DNA of 55,664 bases from NCBI GenBank assembly GCA_019683615.1, contig JADGIC010000001.1, positions 1-55,664 of the forward strand, in the 5' to 3' direction. Within the stretch, counting starts at the first letter, position 1; each line of letters opens with the position of its first letter. Of this stretch, positions 27,302-34,518 are shown one piece after another. The notes below the pieces were generated by a model. That model was given only the letters and a program-made list of their open reading frames with translations, was not told the origin of the DNA and searched no databases. This stretch comes from Alicyclobacillaceae bacterium. Its GTDB lineage: Bacteria > Bacillota > Bacilli > Alicyclobacillales > Alicyclobacillaceae. The position numbers and the translations under genes were made by a program.

Positions 27302-28534
27302 TCAACCCATCATGCGGCGGACCCAAGCGGTCTGTTCCGCCACCACAGCCACCGCCCGGTCCACCATTTCAGCAGTATGCCAGCGACCCAGGGAAAAGCG
27401 GATGGCGCCCGTGATCTCGGCCTGAGAACGCCCCATGGCCCGTAACACGTGGCTCGCCTCGACCTTCCCGCGGCGGGAAGAACACGCCGATCCGGTGGAC
27501 ACGTACAAGCCGGCCGCCTCAAACGCGTGTACCAAAACCTCCCCGCGCAGGCCGGGAAACGAGACGTTCACGATGTAGGGAGATGCCTCGGGCGGGCGGT
27601 TGACCACGCAACCCGGGATCCCGCTCAGACCCAGGCACAGCCGGTCGGCAAGCGCCTGCACGTGAGCCAAGCTGTCGGGAAACGCACGTTGCGCCGCGGC
27701 CGCAGCAGCGCCGAGGGCGACAATTCCCGGGACGTTTTCCGTACCCGAGCGCAGCCCGTATTGCTGCCCGCCCCCGTAGACAATCGGTTCGAGTTCCAAC
27801 CCATCCCTGACCCACAGCGCGGCGATGCCTTTGGGCGCGCCAATCTTGTGTCCGGACAGCGTGTACATGTCTGCCCGCAAGTCGCGCAGCGGCGACCCCA
27901 ACTTCCCGAACGCCTGCACGCCGTCCACGTGAAACAGGGTCCGGGGCCTCGCCCGCAGCGCTTCTCCGACGTGCAGCACTGGCAAGATGGCGCCCGTCTC
28001 GTTGTTCACGTGCATGACGCTGACCAGTACCGTGTCGTCCCGGACCGCCTCCAGGATGCGTCCGGCCGGCACCGCTCCGTCCCGGTCCGGGGGCACGAAC
28101 GTCACCTGCCAACCATCCCGCTCCAGCCTCCGGAACGGTTCCAGGACGGAAGGGTGTTCCACCATCGTCGTCACCAAGTGCCGGCCCCGCCCGGCAAACC
28201 GCCTGGCCACCCCCAGAATGGCCAGATTGTTCGCTTCCGTGCCTGAACCAGTGAACACCAGCCGCCCGCCGCGAACGCCGAGCAGCTGTTGCACCTGTGC
28301 CCGTGCCCGCTCCACCGCCTCCTCCGCTTCGATACCCTTACGGTGCAGCGACGACGGGTTTCCGAATACTTCGAAGGCACCGGTCAGAGCTTGCCGGACC
28401 TCGGGCAACAAGGGCGTGGTCGCGGCCGTGTCAAAATACAGCTCCTCGCCGCTCCCGTGTCCGCCCTCAGTCAGGTCCCGGCCTGGCGCGCCTGCACCCG
28501 GTGCCTTCCCCTTTTCTTCAAACACCACCATCAC
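27302..28534 (-). CDS. Cysteine desulfurase (NifZ/IscS type) paired with ThiI
   Basis: PLP-dependent class V aminotransferase-fold enzyme that removes sulfur from cysteine as a persulfide. Of about 410 residues, it has the PLP lysine in SGHKIGAPKG, the histidine in TTMVEHPSV, NNETGAI, and the catalytic cysteine in STGSACSSRRGK. The direct link to thiI (46-nt gap) matches the B. subtilis NifZ-ThiI pair that supplies sulfur for tRNA thiolation. An unusual 27-residue Gly-rich N-terminal extension precedes the family start ELYFDTAATTP; the start (GTG 28534 or ATG 28531) follows TTGGGGGC and a strong hairpin. Confidence 0.93.
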   Translation of the reverse strand: MMVVFEEKGKAPGAGAPGRDLTEGGHGSGEELYFDTAATTPLLPEVRQALTGAFEVFGNPSSLHRKGIEAEEAVERARAQVQQLLGVRGGRLVFTGSGTEANNLAILGVARRFAGRGRHLVTTMVEHPSVLEPFRRLERDGWQVTFVPPDRDGAVPAGRILEAVRDDTVLVSVMHVNNETGAILPVLHVGEALRARPRTLFHVDGVQAFGKLGSPLRDLRADMYTLSGHKIGAPKGIAALWVRDGLELEPIVYGGGQQYGLRSGTENVPGIVALGAAAAAAQRAFPDSLAHVQALADRLCLGLSGIPGCVVNRPPEASPYIVNVSFPGLRGEVLVHAFEAAGLYVSTGSACSSRRGKVEASHVLRAMGRSQAEITGAIRFSLGRWHTAEMVDRAVAVVAEQTAWVRRMMG

Positions 28535-28544
28535 GCCCCCAACA

Positions 28545-28578
28545 GACCGCGGCCGCCGTCACCCCGGCGGCCGCGGTC
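28545..28578 (-). terminator. 13-bp perfect hairpin between gapB and the cysteine desulfurase gene
   Basis: GACCGCGGCCGCC and GGCGGCCGCGGTC form a perfect stem with an 8-nt loop just upstream of the cysteine desulfurase ribosome site. No T-run follows (TGTTGGGGG). It may attenuate read-through from gapB or shape translation of the next gene. Confidence 0.5.
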
Positions 28579-28591
28579 CATCTTGCCTCCG

Positions 28592-28621
28592 ATATTACCG
28601 GATAGGAGCAGTGGTGTACAA
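28592..28621 (-). promoter_or_regulatory. Candidate SigA promoter for the cysteine desulfurase-thiI unit
   Basis: TTGTAC (28616-28621) and TAATAT (28592-28597) are separated by 18 bp on the minus strand. They overlap the last codons of gapB and would start a short transcript just before the strong hairpin. Confidence 0.35.
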
Positions 28622-29704
28622 GCTGTCTCCGACTGGCGGCCGGCCGCCTTCGCCGTGATTGCCAGCCTCCGTACCCGCACCCGTTCCGGGCCGTCGGAGG
28701 CCGCCCGCGAGCCGCACGAGATCGACAATCCGGCAAGCGTATCCCCATTCGTTGTCATACCACGCCAGCACTTTGACCATGCCGCCCGGCAACACCATCG
28801 TACTGATCAAGTCGACGGTGGCCGAGTGGGGATTGTGGTTGAAGTCGACCGATACCAACGGCTCGTCGCAGACGTCGAGAATACCTTGCAACTGCCCCCT
28901 GGCTGCAGCGACAAACGCTTCGTTGATGGTGTTCGCGTCTACCGGCTGTTGCAAACGCGCGACCAGGTCGACCAAGGACACGTTCGGCGTCGGCACCCGC
29001 ACAGCCAGGCCGCGCAGCCGTCCCGCCAGCTCCGGCACCACCAACCCGATGCTTTCCGCCGCACCGGTGCTTGTCGGCACAATCGACTGGCTGCTGGCAC
29101 GCGCCCGGCGCAGGTCGCGGTGCGGATTGTCGAGGCTTCGCTGATCGCTCGTGAACGCATGAACCGTGGTCACCATGCCTTCCTGAATCCCGAAGGCCTC
29201 GTGCAACACCTTCACAACCGGCGCCAGGCAATTGGTGGTACATGAAGACCCGGAAATGATCCGGTGCTGTTCCGGGTCGTACTGGTCGTCATTGACACCC
29301 ATCACAATGGTCACGTCCGCGTCTTGCGCACGTTTCGTCGGCGCGGTCAACACCACCCGGCTGGCGCCGTTTTGCAGATGGACGCTGGCCGTCTCCCGCG
29401 TGAGAAACTTTCCGGTCGCCTCGACCACCACATCGATGCCGAGTTCGTCCCACGGCAGTTGTTGCGGATCCCGGGTCGACCACACCTCCGTGCGCCGGTC
29501 CCCAAGCGTCCAGCCCCTCTCATCGACCTCCAGCCGTACAGGCCAAGTCCCGTGCACGGAGTCGTACCGCAGCAGATGCGCGAGCGCGGGCGCCGCCGCC
29601 GTACCGTTGACCGCCACGACGTGAATGTCGTGAAACTCCGCCGCCCGCCGGTACACCATCCGGCCGATGCGGCCAAACCCGTTGATCGCCACCCGAAGGG
29701 ACAT
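28595..29704 (-). CDS. gapB: Glyceraldehyde-3-phosphate dehydrogenase, NADP-type GapB
   Basis: Phosphorylating GAPDH of about 369 residues, probably the gluconeogenic NADP-preferring isoform. It has the Rossmann start VAINGFGRIGRM, catalytic Cys155 in SSCTTNC, and the C-terminal AWYDNEWGYACR. At the NAD-discriminating position the sequence reads AVNGTAAAPALAHLL, lacking the aspartate after VN that NAD-specific GapA enzymes carry, and STRDPQQLPW resembles GapB. Oddities are GS instead of NA before SCTTN and a 35-residue Gly/Pro-rich C-terminal tail. The ATG at 29704 follows GGGAGGAG. It stands alone, not in a glycolytic operon with cggR, pgk or tpiA, which favours gapB. Confidence 0.9.
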   Translation of the reverse strand: MSLRVAINGFGRIGRMVYRRAAEFHDIHVVAVNGTAAAPALAHLLRYDSVHGTWPVRLEVDERGWTLGDRRTEVWSTRDPQQLPWDELGIDVVVEATGKFLTRETASVHLQNGASRVVLTAPTKRAQDADVTIVMGVNDDQYDPEQHRIISGSSCTTNCLAPVVKVLHEAFGIQEGMVTTVHAFTSDQRSLDNPHRDLRRARASSQSIVPTSTGAAESIGLVVPELAGRLRGLAVRVPTPNVSLVDLVARLQQPVDANTINEAFVAAARGQLQGILDVCDEPLVSVDFNHNPHSATVDLISTMVLPGGMVKVLAWYDNEWGYACRIVDLVRLAGGLRRPGTGAGTEAGNHGEGGRPPVGDSLYTTAPIR

Positions 29705-29758
29705 GTTGACAGTCGCTCCTCCCGCCATTGTGAGTGCATACTTCCGCGTTGTCGAAAC

Positions 29759-29778
29759 TATAATACACCCTTATTATA
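29759..29778 (-). promoter_or_regulatory. gapB promoter region with AT-rich inverted repeat
   Basis: On the minus strand a consensus -10 TATAAT (29773-29778) precedes gapB, and a second -10-like TATTAT lies at 29760-29765. Together they form an inverted repeat TATAATA-N6-TATTATA. The -35 hexamers are poor. The repeat could be a repressor site or simply two overlapping -10 boxes in an otherwise GC-rich sequence. Confidence 0.5.
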
Positions 29779-29823
29779 CATTGTGCCATACTAATCGTAA
29801 CGGTCCGCGCGTTCGGTATCCGG

Positions 29824-29934
29824 TCAGTGCATCATGTACCGGATGCCCAACAGCAAGAACACCAACCCGGCAATCAAACAGCCGATAGCCAACCGTCTCA
29901 ACACGGGAACGGCACCCCCCGTTTCCGGCGCCAT
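29824..29934 (-). CDS. 36-residue single-pass membrane protein
   Basis: A short frame starting ATG at 29934 encodes a Pro/Gly-rich N-terminus, then RRLAIGCLIAGLVFLLLG, an evident membrane helix with positive-inside flank, and a short tail ending MMH. GAGG lies 12 nt upstream, a weak spacing. It follows the methyltransferase by 63 nt on the same strand and ends before the gapB promoter. No family recognised; many Firmicutes encode similar anonymous one-helix proteins. Too short for standard gene callers. Confidence 0.4.
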   Translation of the reverse strand: MAPETGGAVPVLRRLAIGCLIAGLVFLLLGIRYMMH

Positions 29935-29997
29935 AGGCAGGCAGAACCTCGTGCAGTACCCGCGTTCGCCCACCTCGTGCTTCTTCCCGCACGCATC

Positions 29998-31044
29998 TTA
30001 CACCTTAGCACGTTCACACTCCAGGACGGCAAACCGCTCCCCCATCTCGCCGGGCAACACCAACCGCTTCAGCTGCGCGGTCCATCGGGAGGCATGAAGT
30101 GCGTCAGTCTCCGCCCGCCACAGTTGCTGACATTGCTCGGCGATCCCGGCCGACAACAGAAACGGCCCTTGATCCACGATGCGAACCACTCGCCAACCCG
30201 CCTGCCGCGCACACGCGGCCGCAAAGTCCCAGTGCACGTCGGCGGTCATATCGCACTCGCCCGCGGCCACCAGAATGTCTTGAAGCGACAGCACCTGGTG
30301 GTTGCGGTAGCCGCGGACAGTTCCCCAAGGACGCACGCCACTCGCCCACTCTGCCGTGGTGATCCCATAGTCAAACCACAGTGCTCGCCCGCGAACCGCC
30401 GTTGCCGCGGCACGTCGAAACAGCCGCAGGTAGTGAAGGCACAACTCCGCCGTCGACCCGACGGGAACCGGCAGCCAACGGCGCGCCAAAGCGACCAGCC
30501 AATCAGGGGCTGGCCGCCACACCAGGCGGGGCCGACCCGAACTGGTCTGCACAAACCCCCGCAGCCATCCTGTTCGCTCCCTCCGGACCAGCTCCACCGG
30601 TTGCGCGTCCAACACTTCGTTGGCCAGGACCAACGTCACCGGTCCCGCGCGCGGCGAGCCCCAGCGGACGTGGCAACGCCCAGCCACCTGCGTCCGCCGG
30701 CCGGCCAGCCGCTCCCGCTGCACTTGACGGAGCCGGGCGGATCGTTCTATGATAACGTATTCCACCCGCAGCTCAGGGAGGCGTTCTGACAGACCCGCAC
30801 ACACCTGGCTGGCCAGTTCCCCCTGCCCGGCTCCAAACTCGACAACCTGCAGCACCTCGGGCCGTCCGAACTCTTCCCAAGTGCGCTCGGCGTACCGCGC
30901 CAGCGTGGCCCCGAAAAGTGGCAGCCGGGCTGCCGTCGTGAAGTCGCCACCTTGGCTGCCCACGCGAACCCGCGTCTCGTAATACCCGGACGGTCCGTAC
31001 AGCGCATCCTCCATGAACCGGGAAAACGGCACTTCCGCACTCAC
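29998..31044 (-). CDS. SAM-dependent methyltransferase, MidA/NDUFAF7 (COG1565) family
   Basis: 348-residue class I methyltransferase of the family that includes mitochondrial NDUFAF7/MidA, an arginine methyltransferase of complex I; the bacterial substrate is not known. Diagnostic blocks are [13 protein letters not shown] near the N-terminus, [18 protein letters not shown], the SAM loop [12 protein letters not shown], and [11 protein letters not shown]. The GTG start at 31044 overlaps the clpP stop as GTGA, so expression is tied to clpP. This overlap is notable because MidA-type genes are not normally part of the proteolysis machinery. Confidence 0.85.
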   Translation of the reverse strand: MSAEVPFSRFMEDALYGPSGYYETRVRVGSQGGDFTTAARLPLFGATLARYAERTWEEFGRPEVLQVVEFGAGQGELASQVCAGLSERLPELRVEYVIIERSARLRQVQRERLAGRRTQVAGRCHVRWGSPRAGPVTLVLANEVLDAQPVELVRRERTGWLRGFVQTSSGRPRLVWRPAPDWLVALARRWLPVPVGSTAELCLHYLRLFRRAAATAVRGRALWFDYGITTAEWASGVRPWGTVRGYRNHQVLSLQDILVAAGECDMTADVHWDFAAACARQAGWRVVRIVDQGPFLLSAGIAEQCQQLWRAETDALHASRWTAQLKRLVLPGEMGERFAVLECERAKV

Positions 31045-31622
31045 GCGTGTTGGATGACCTCGTCAATCAATCCGTACGCCTTCGCCTCGTCAGCCGACAT
31101 GAAGCGATCCCGGTCGGTGTCCTCCTCGACCCGTTGCAAAGGCTGACCGGTGTGGCGGCTCAAAATCTCGTTCAACCGCTGGCGGGTGCGAATGATGTGC
31201 TCGGCGTGAATCTGGATGTCTGTGGCCTGCCCGCGCACGCCGCCCAACGGCTGGTGGATCATCACCTCTGAATTCGGCAGTGCGTAACGCTTCCCTTTGG
31301 CGCCGGCTGCCAGCAACACGGCAGCCATGCTGGCAGCCATGCCCACGCACATCGTCGAAACGTTTGGCTTGATGTGCTGCATGGTGTCGTAAATCGCCAA
31401 GCCCGCGGTCACTGAACCACCCGGGCTGTTGATGTACATCTGGATGTCCTTTTCGGGATCCTCGGCAGCCAGGAACAACAACTGGGCGACGACCAGGTTG
31501 GCGACCGTGTCGTCAATCGGCATGCCCAAAAAAATGATGCGGTCCTTGAGCAGGCGCGAATAAATGTCGTAACTGCGCTCCCCGCGACTGGTCTGTTCCA
31601 CGACATACGGAATCAACCCCAT
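31041..31622 (-). CDS. clpP: ATP-dependent Clp protease proteolytic subunit ClpP
   Basis: Self-compartmentalised serine protease that works with ClpX or ClpC ATPases. The 193-residue protein has the catalytic triad Ser98 (GMAASMAAV), His123 (MIHQPLGG) and Asp172 (DTDRDRF), the oxyanion-type INSPGGSV loop, and the N-terminal LIPYVVEQT, in place of the usual LIPTVIEQT. The start at 31622 follows a GGGGGTATGCGCTG stretch. A good promoter candidate lies upstream (31689-31717). Normal length, no defects; the next gene overlaps its stop codon. Confidence 0.97.
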   Translation of the reverse strand: MGLIPYVVEQTSRGERSYDIYSRLLKDRIIFLGMPIDDTVANLVVAQLLFLAAEDPEKDIQMYINSPGGSVTAGLAIYDTMQHIKPNVSTMCVGMAASMAAVLLAAGAKGKRYALPNSEVMIHQPLGGVRGQATDIQIHAEHIIRTRQRLNEILSRHTGQPLQRVEEDTDRDRFMSADEAKAYGLIDEVIQHA

Positions 31623-31688
31623 CAGCGCATACCCCCTTCGACGGATATCCTGTTCAGTTCACGAACCTCACCCGAGATCCCGAGATTC

Positions 31689-31717
31689 AGTATGCGACAA
31701 CGCGTCTATTTAATCAA
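31689..31717 (-). promoter_or_regulatory. Candidate SigA promoter of clpP
   Basis: TTGATT (31712-31717) and CATACT (31689-31694) are separated by exactly 17 bp on the minus strand, placing the transcript start about 60 nt before clpP. Immediately upstream (31723-31734) the plus strand has GTCAAAGTCAAA, two adjacent copies of the half-site seen in CtsR operators, but without the 3-bp spacing CtsR normally needs. Confidence 0.5.
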
Positions 31718-31829
31718 GAATAGTCAAAGTCAAACTTTCGATCGACGAAACGTATCGGTGACAGTTACCGGTGCGTACGCACCTGCGGGATGGGGATACT
31801 ACCGGTATTCCACGGAAAGGAGGTACAGC

Positions 31830-32297
31830 ATGCAACGGAACATCAGCATGTTTGACCGTTACGTGCGGCTCCTGAGCGGGCTCTTGCTGTTTGGTTGCGC
31901 ATCCGGCATGAAGCGCCCGTCCTCACTGGCCCGCGGAGCACTCCTCACCCTCGGCGCCATGAAAATCGCCGAAGGGATCACGGGTTGGTGCCCGGTGACA
32001 CAATTGGCCAGCGGTGCACTCCCTGCTGGCACGGCGGAGGGCCGCCGGCATCCCGAATCCGCCCAACACGGCGGGGATGAACGGAAACCCTTTGAAGATC
32101 TTCACAGCGCCGCGAACCGAGGACTTCACCGCCCGGATGCCCGCGACAACCCCCGCGAGAACGAAGCGCACACCGGGCTTGAGCGGCACCACTCGGACGG
32201 CGGTTCAGCTTTGCACAGGGCGGAACGCCCCGCCGAACGCCGCCGCCCTGCCAAGCGCGAAGATCGAGAGCAAGAACCCAGCGCTACCCTGCAATAG
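31830..32297 (+). CDS. DUF2892 (YgaP-type) membrane-domain protein with long hydrophilic extension
   Basis: The first 60 residues form a DUF2892 domain: MQRNISMFDRYVRLLSG, two short membrane helices and the conserved GWCPVTQL turn. The ATG at 31830 follows AAAGGAGG. Stand-alone DUF2892 proteins usually end soon after the CP motif, but here the frame continues for another 95 residues of hydrophilic, low-complexity sequence (rich in R, H, E, P) to 32297. The GC bias at third codon positions drops in this extension, so the true 3' end may have been altered by a frameshift or the tail may be non-functional. Possible role in sulfur metabolism or membrane; unknown. Confidence 0.6.
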   Translation: MQRNISMFDRYVRLLSGLLLFGCASGMKRPSSLARGALLTLGAMKIAEGITGWCPVTQLASGALPAGTAEGRRHPESAQHGGDERKPFEDLHSAANRGLHRPDARDNPRENEAHTGLERHHSDGGSALHRAERPAERRRPAKREDREQEPSATLQ

Positions 32298-32337
32298 CCA
32301 GGCGTGCGGTCGGCGCCGCCCGGAAGGCCGTGGATGC

Positions 32338-32379
32338 AAACGCCAGGCGGGCTGCGGCCTCGCCTGGCGCTTGGCGTTT
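32338..32379. terminator. Hairpin between convergent small genes
   Basis: AAACGCCA and TGGCGTTT bracket an alternative stem CGCCAGGCG / CGCCTGGCG. It lies between the DUF2892 gene (plus) and the 58-residue gene (minus) and could serve either, with short T-runs on both sides. Confidence 0.5.
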
Positions 32380-32439
32380 CCTGCGGCGGGCGACGCCGCC
32401 GCCGGCTTCCCGGCAGCCTGCCCGTCGGCCGGTGGGAGG

Positions 32440-32616
32440 TCAGGCGTACAGGCGCCGGAACCGCACTCCGTATTTGCCGCGCCGCGTCTGGTACACCTGA
32501 ACCTCGTCGGGAGCGGCCGTACCACGGATTCGCTCGTCCGCCTCGACCCACATCACTGCGCAGTACGCTTCAAACTTGGAGTCGTACAATCCAGCGAAGT
32601 ACACCCAGCCGCCCAT
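32440..32616 (-). CDS. 58-residue hypothetical protein
   Basis: A small protein that I do not recognise. It begins MGGWVYFAGLYDSKFEAY and ends in a basic RRGKYGVRFRRLYA tail; the balance of aromatic and charged residues suggests a compact cytoplasmic domain. The ATG at 32616 follows AAGGGGGGCGGAG, a strong ribosome site, and codon third positions are GC-rich, both supporting a real gene. A longer frame to 32769 would overlap the next gene and is not supported. It starts 103 nt after the isochorismatase-fold gene on the same strand. Confidence 0.6.
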   Translation of the reverse strand: MGGWVYFAGLYDSKFEAYCAVMWVEADERIRGTAAPDEVQVYQTRRGKYGVRFRRLYA

Positions 32617-32719
32617 GGCTCCGCCCCCCTTGAGCGCTAGTATGCGCGGGGGAGCCTCGGGCTGTGCCGGCCAAACTCTGGCGCCGGTGGCATGCACACG
32701 CCCGACGAATACGGGCCGC

Positions 32720-33187
32720 CTACACCCAGACTCTTTCGCCACCGATGGGAAGCACGTTTTCCTCGCCAATCACGTGGCGGGCAATCATCATCGACTCCCA
32801 GTTTCGACCATGGAACGAACCAATCAGACGCTCCAAGATTTTGACGTGATATCCGGCGTCGACCAACGAGAACATGGTCGCCAAGACAGACATTTCAGCA
32901 TCGACCCCGGCCACGTGCACCTCTTCAATGTGGTGTTCCTCGAACAAGCGTTTAACCTCTTCCGTGTAACCCGAATACGTGCTCTTCTCGACCACATGCG
33001 CTTTCGGGTGGGACACCATCAGTGTGTTCCGGCCTTCCAATTCCGGGTAAACGAAGCGGGTCAAGACAATGACTTCGTAGTCATCCGCGTGCTCGTTCAA
33101 ATACCGCTGACACAGCGGCGCTATGTAATCCAGGATGTTAACCAAAAAGTCCTGCTGGACATCCAGTGCAATGAAGGCTTTTTTCAC
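32720..33187 (-). CDS. Isochorismatase-fold hydrolase lacking the catalytic cysteine
   Basis: A 155-residue Rossmann-like protein of the isochorismatase/nicotinamidase superfamily. Family members use an Asp-Lys-Cys triad. Here the Asp (ALDVQQDF) and Lys (VVEKSTYSGY) are visible, but the loop that should carry the nucleophile reads VAGVDAEMSVLATM, with Ser (codon 32888-32890) where cysteine is expected. It is also shorter than active family members. Activity by the standard mechanism is therefore doubtful. GTG at 33187 gives MKKAFIALD; a GTG at 33202 is an alternative start. An extended -10 promoter lies at 33307-33312, with a leader of about 115 nt. Confidence 0.75.
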   Translation of the reverse strand: MKKAFIALDVQQDFLVNILDYIAPLCQRYLNEHADDYEVIVLTRFVYPELEGRNTLMVSHPKAHVVEKSTYSGYTEEVKRLFEEHHIEEVHVAGVDAEMSVLATMFSLVDAGYHVKILERLIGSFHGRNWESMMIARHVIGEENVLPIGGERVWV

Positions 33188-33603
33188 GCCAATCTCACAC
33201 ACCTTTCCGACCGAATCCCGTCAACGACAAGCCCTGACAACAGGGTATCACTGAGCGGTGCCAGTGAGAAGGACACCCCGGGGCCTGTCACGAATTTATC
33301 ACACGAAGTATACCACAAACACCGAGCACGCAACCGAGGCCTGCTGGATCCCACGGCACCAGCGGGGGTTTGCCAACAAATAGCCGGCAACCGGCAGTCG
33401 GGTCGGCTTTTGCGCAGACACAGCATCTGTTAAAATATCGTATATATTAGAACTTTCCCCGTGCGGATCCCAGGAACGCCGGGGCGGCACGGATGTCGTT
33501 GAAGGATTCCATTTGGCGACATACGCTGAAGTTGAGTGCAGGGAATGCACCCCGTCACCCTCTCGCTTTCGAGCGGCGATGTTGGAGCAAGGAGGGACTC
33601 GCG
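33188..33603. other. 416-bp divergent intergenic region with promoters and leader hairpins
   Basis: No gene was found. On the minus strand TGGTATACT is an extended -10 (TATACT at 33307-33312) for the isochorismatase-fold gene, and its leader contains two small stem-loops in tandem (CCCTG/CAGGG at 33232-33245 and CACTG/CAGTG at 33249-33266). On the plus strand an AT-rich patch (GTTAAAATATCGTATATATTAG, about 33427-33448, quoted in part) likely holds the promoter of the IDEAL-domain gene, with a leader of about 150 nt. Confidence 0.45.
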
Positions 33604-34095
33604 ATGGTTGCCAAAGAGGACATACTGGTGCTGAAGACAAAAATCCTCCCGCCTGGTGCGGACATCATTCTGGACTTTCTTGCAGCCCGGCATCACCAGG
33701 TGGAGATGACACATATCGTGTTGGAAAACGTTCCGCTTGTCATCATTGGGCGTCACGGCATGATTGCCCGGATCCCCGTAGGCGGTGTGTTGCAAAAGGT
33801 CAGCCAAACCGGGGAGATTCTCGACCTGTTGCAAACCTTCCTGCAAAAGCCGGACAATAAATTGTATCTGTTCGTGAACCTTCCCGACTTGCCGTTACCG
33901 GTTGAAGTGACTCAGTTGCTCCAAGAGGTGCAGGCGCGTGCAGCCCGGAAGGAACAGCTTTACAACACAATTGACGAAGCGCTCGACCGGCGGGATCGGG
34001 AAGCGTTCATGCGGGCCACCGAGGAGCTGAAGCAGCTTTTGCAGACGGAGTGGAACGAAGACTCTAAAGATGGCAAGCACCGCCGAGTGACTTGA
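33604..34095 (+). CDS. IDEAL-domain protein, possible ReoY/YpiB relative
   Basis: A 163-residue protein whose C-terminal part contains NTIDEALDRRDREAFM (121-136), the IDEAL domain found in Firmicutes proteins such as YpiB/ReoY and ComK-associated factors. The N-terminal 100 residues (ILDFLAARHHQVEMTHIVLE, then KLYLFVNLPD) faintly follow the layout of YpiB/ReoY, which in Listeria and Bacillus helps ClpCP degrade MurA, but the similarity is too weak to assign by eye. The ATG at 33604 follows AAGGAGGG. It is likely co-transcribed with the DUF3055 gene 17 nt downstream. Confidence 0.7.
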   Translation: MVAKEDILVLKTKILPPGADIILDFLAARHHQVEMTHIVLENVPLVIIGRHGMIARIPVGGVLQKVSQTGEILDLLQTFLQKPDNKLYLFVNLPDLPLPVEVTQLLQEVQARAARKEQLYNTIDEALDRRDREAFMRATEELKQLLQTEWNEDSKDGKHRRVT

Positions 34096-34112
34096 CACAC
34101 GGGAGGGAATCC

Positions 34113-34379
34113 ATGGATCCGCACGTTTTATACGATGAAACCGAGCAAACAACCACGCGGTATGTGGGCATCACGGGCGATCACGCCCGCTTTGACCTGG
34201 CCATCACTACCACCGCCCACTTTTACGGCAAGCGTTTGGTGACCCTGATTCAGACCGGCCGCGCCGCCATCGTCAACGATGAGGATGCTGCGAATTTACC
34301 TTATGTGATGGAAGCGTTCAACGTACGAGATGAGAGGGAGGCACAGGAACTGTCTCAGTTCCTGGTGGCGAATCTGTAG
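34113..34379 (+). CDS. DUF3055 (SAV0927 family) protein
   Basis: An 88-residue conserved Bacilli protein of unknown function. Family features are LYDETEQTTTRYVGI near the start, RFDLAIT, GKRLVTLIQTGRAAIVN and the acidic C-terminal helix ending QELSQFLVANL. The ATG at 34113 follows GGGAGGGAATCC. It is the second gene of a two-gene unit with the IDEAL-domain gene, suggesting a shared role, possibly as a stress or proteolysis adaptor; this is inference only. Confidence 0.85.
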   Translation: MDPHVLYDETEQTTTRYVGITGDHARFDLAITTTAHFYGKRLVTLIQTGRAAIVNDEDAANLPYVMEAFNVRDEREAQELSQFLVANL

Positions 34380-34404
34380 GGGTAGCCGGTGAAACGGTCG
34401 AAAA

Positions 34405-34433
34405 GGCGGCAACCCGGGGACCGGCTTGCCGCC
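34405..34433 (-). terminator. Intrinsic terminator of the DUF1292-like unit
   Basis: Arms GGCGGCAA and TTGCCGCC form the stem; read on the minus strand it is followed by TTTT (GCCTTTTCG). It lies about 85 nt after the stop of the minus-strand gene and 26 nt after the convergent DUF3055 gene, and could serve both. Confidence 0.65.
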
Positions 34434-34518
34434 GCCGTGCTGACGGCCGCGTTGTGACCGCCGGCCGATGTCCGACACCCGCACCGGTGCGGGGTCGCGA
34501 CGTGAAAGGATACCCCGG

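Noticed and set aside
28566-28590. TGGACCGCGG sequence resembling the T-box core upstream of the cysteine desulfurase gene
   Set aside because: The T-box needs TGGNACCGCG; one base is missing, and the leader between promoter and this element is far too short to hold a specifier loop.
31723-31734. CtsR operator in front of clpP (GTCAAAGTCAAA)
   Set aside because: CtsR sites need two heptads with 3-bp spacing; the copies here are directly adjacent, so it is only noted as a half-site-like repeat.
33188-33426. 80-codon minus-strand frame in the region upstream of the isochorismatase-fold gene
   Set aside because: It crosses the predicted promoter and leader stems, has no ribosome site and a Cys/Arg-rich composition unlike real proteins.
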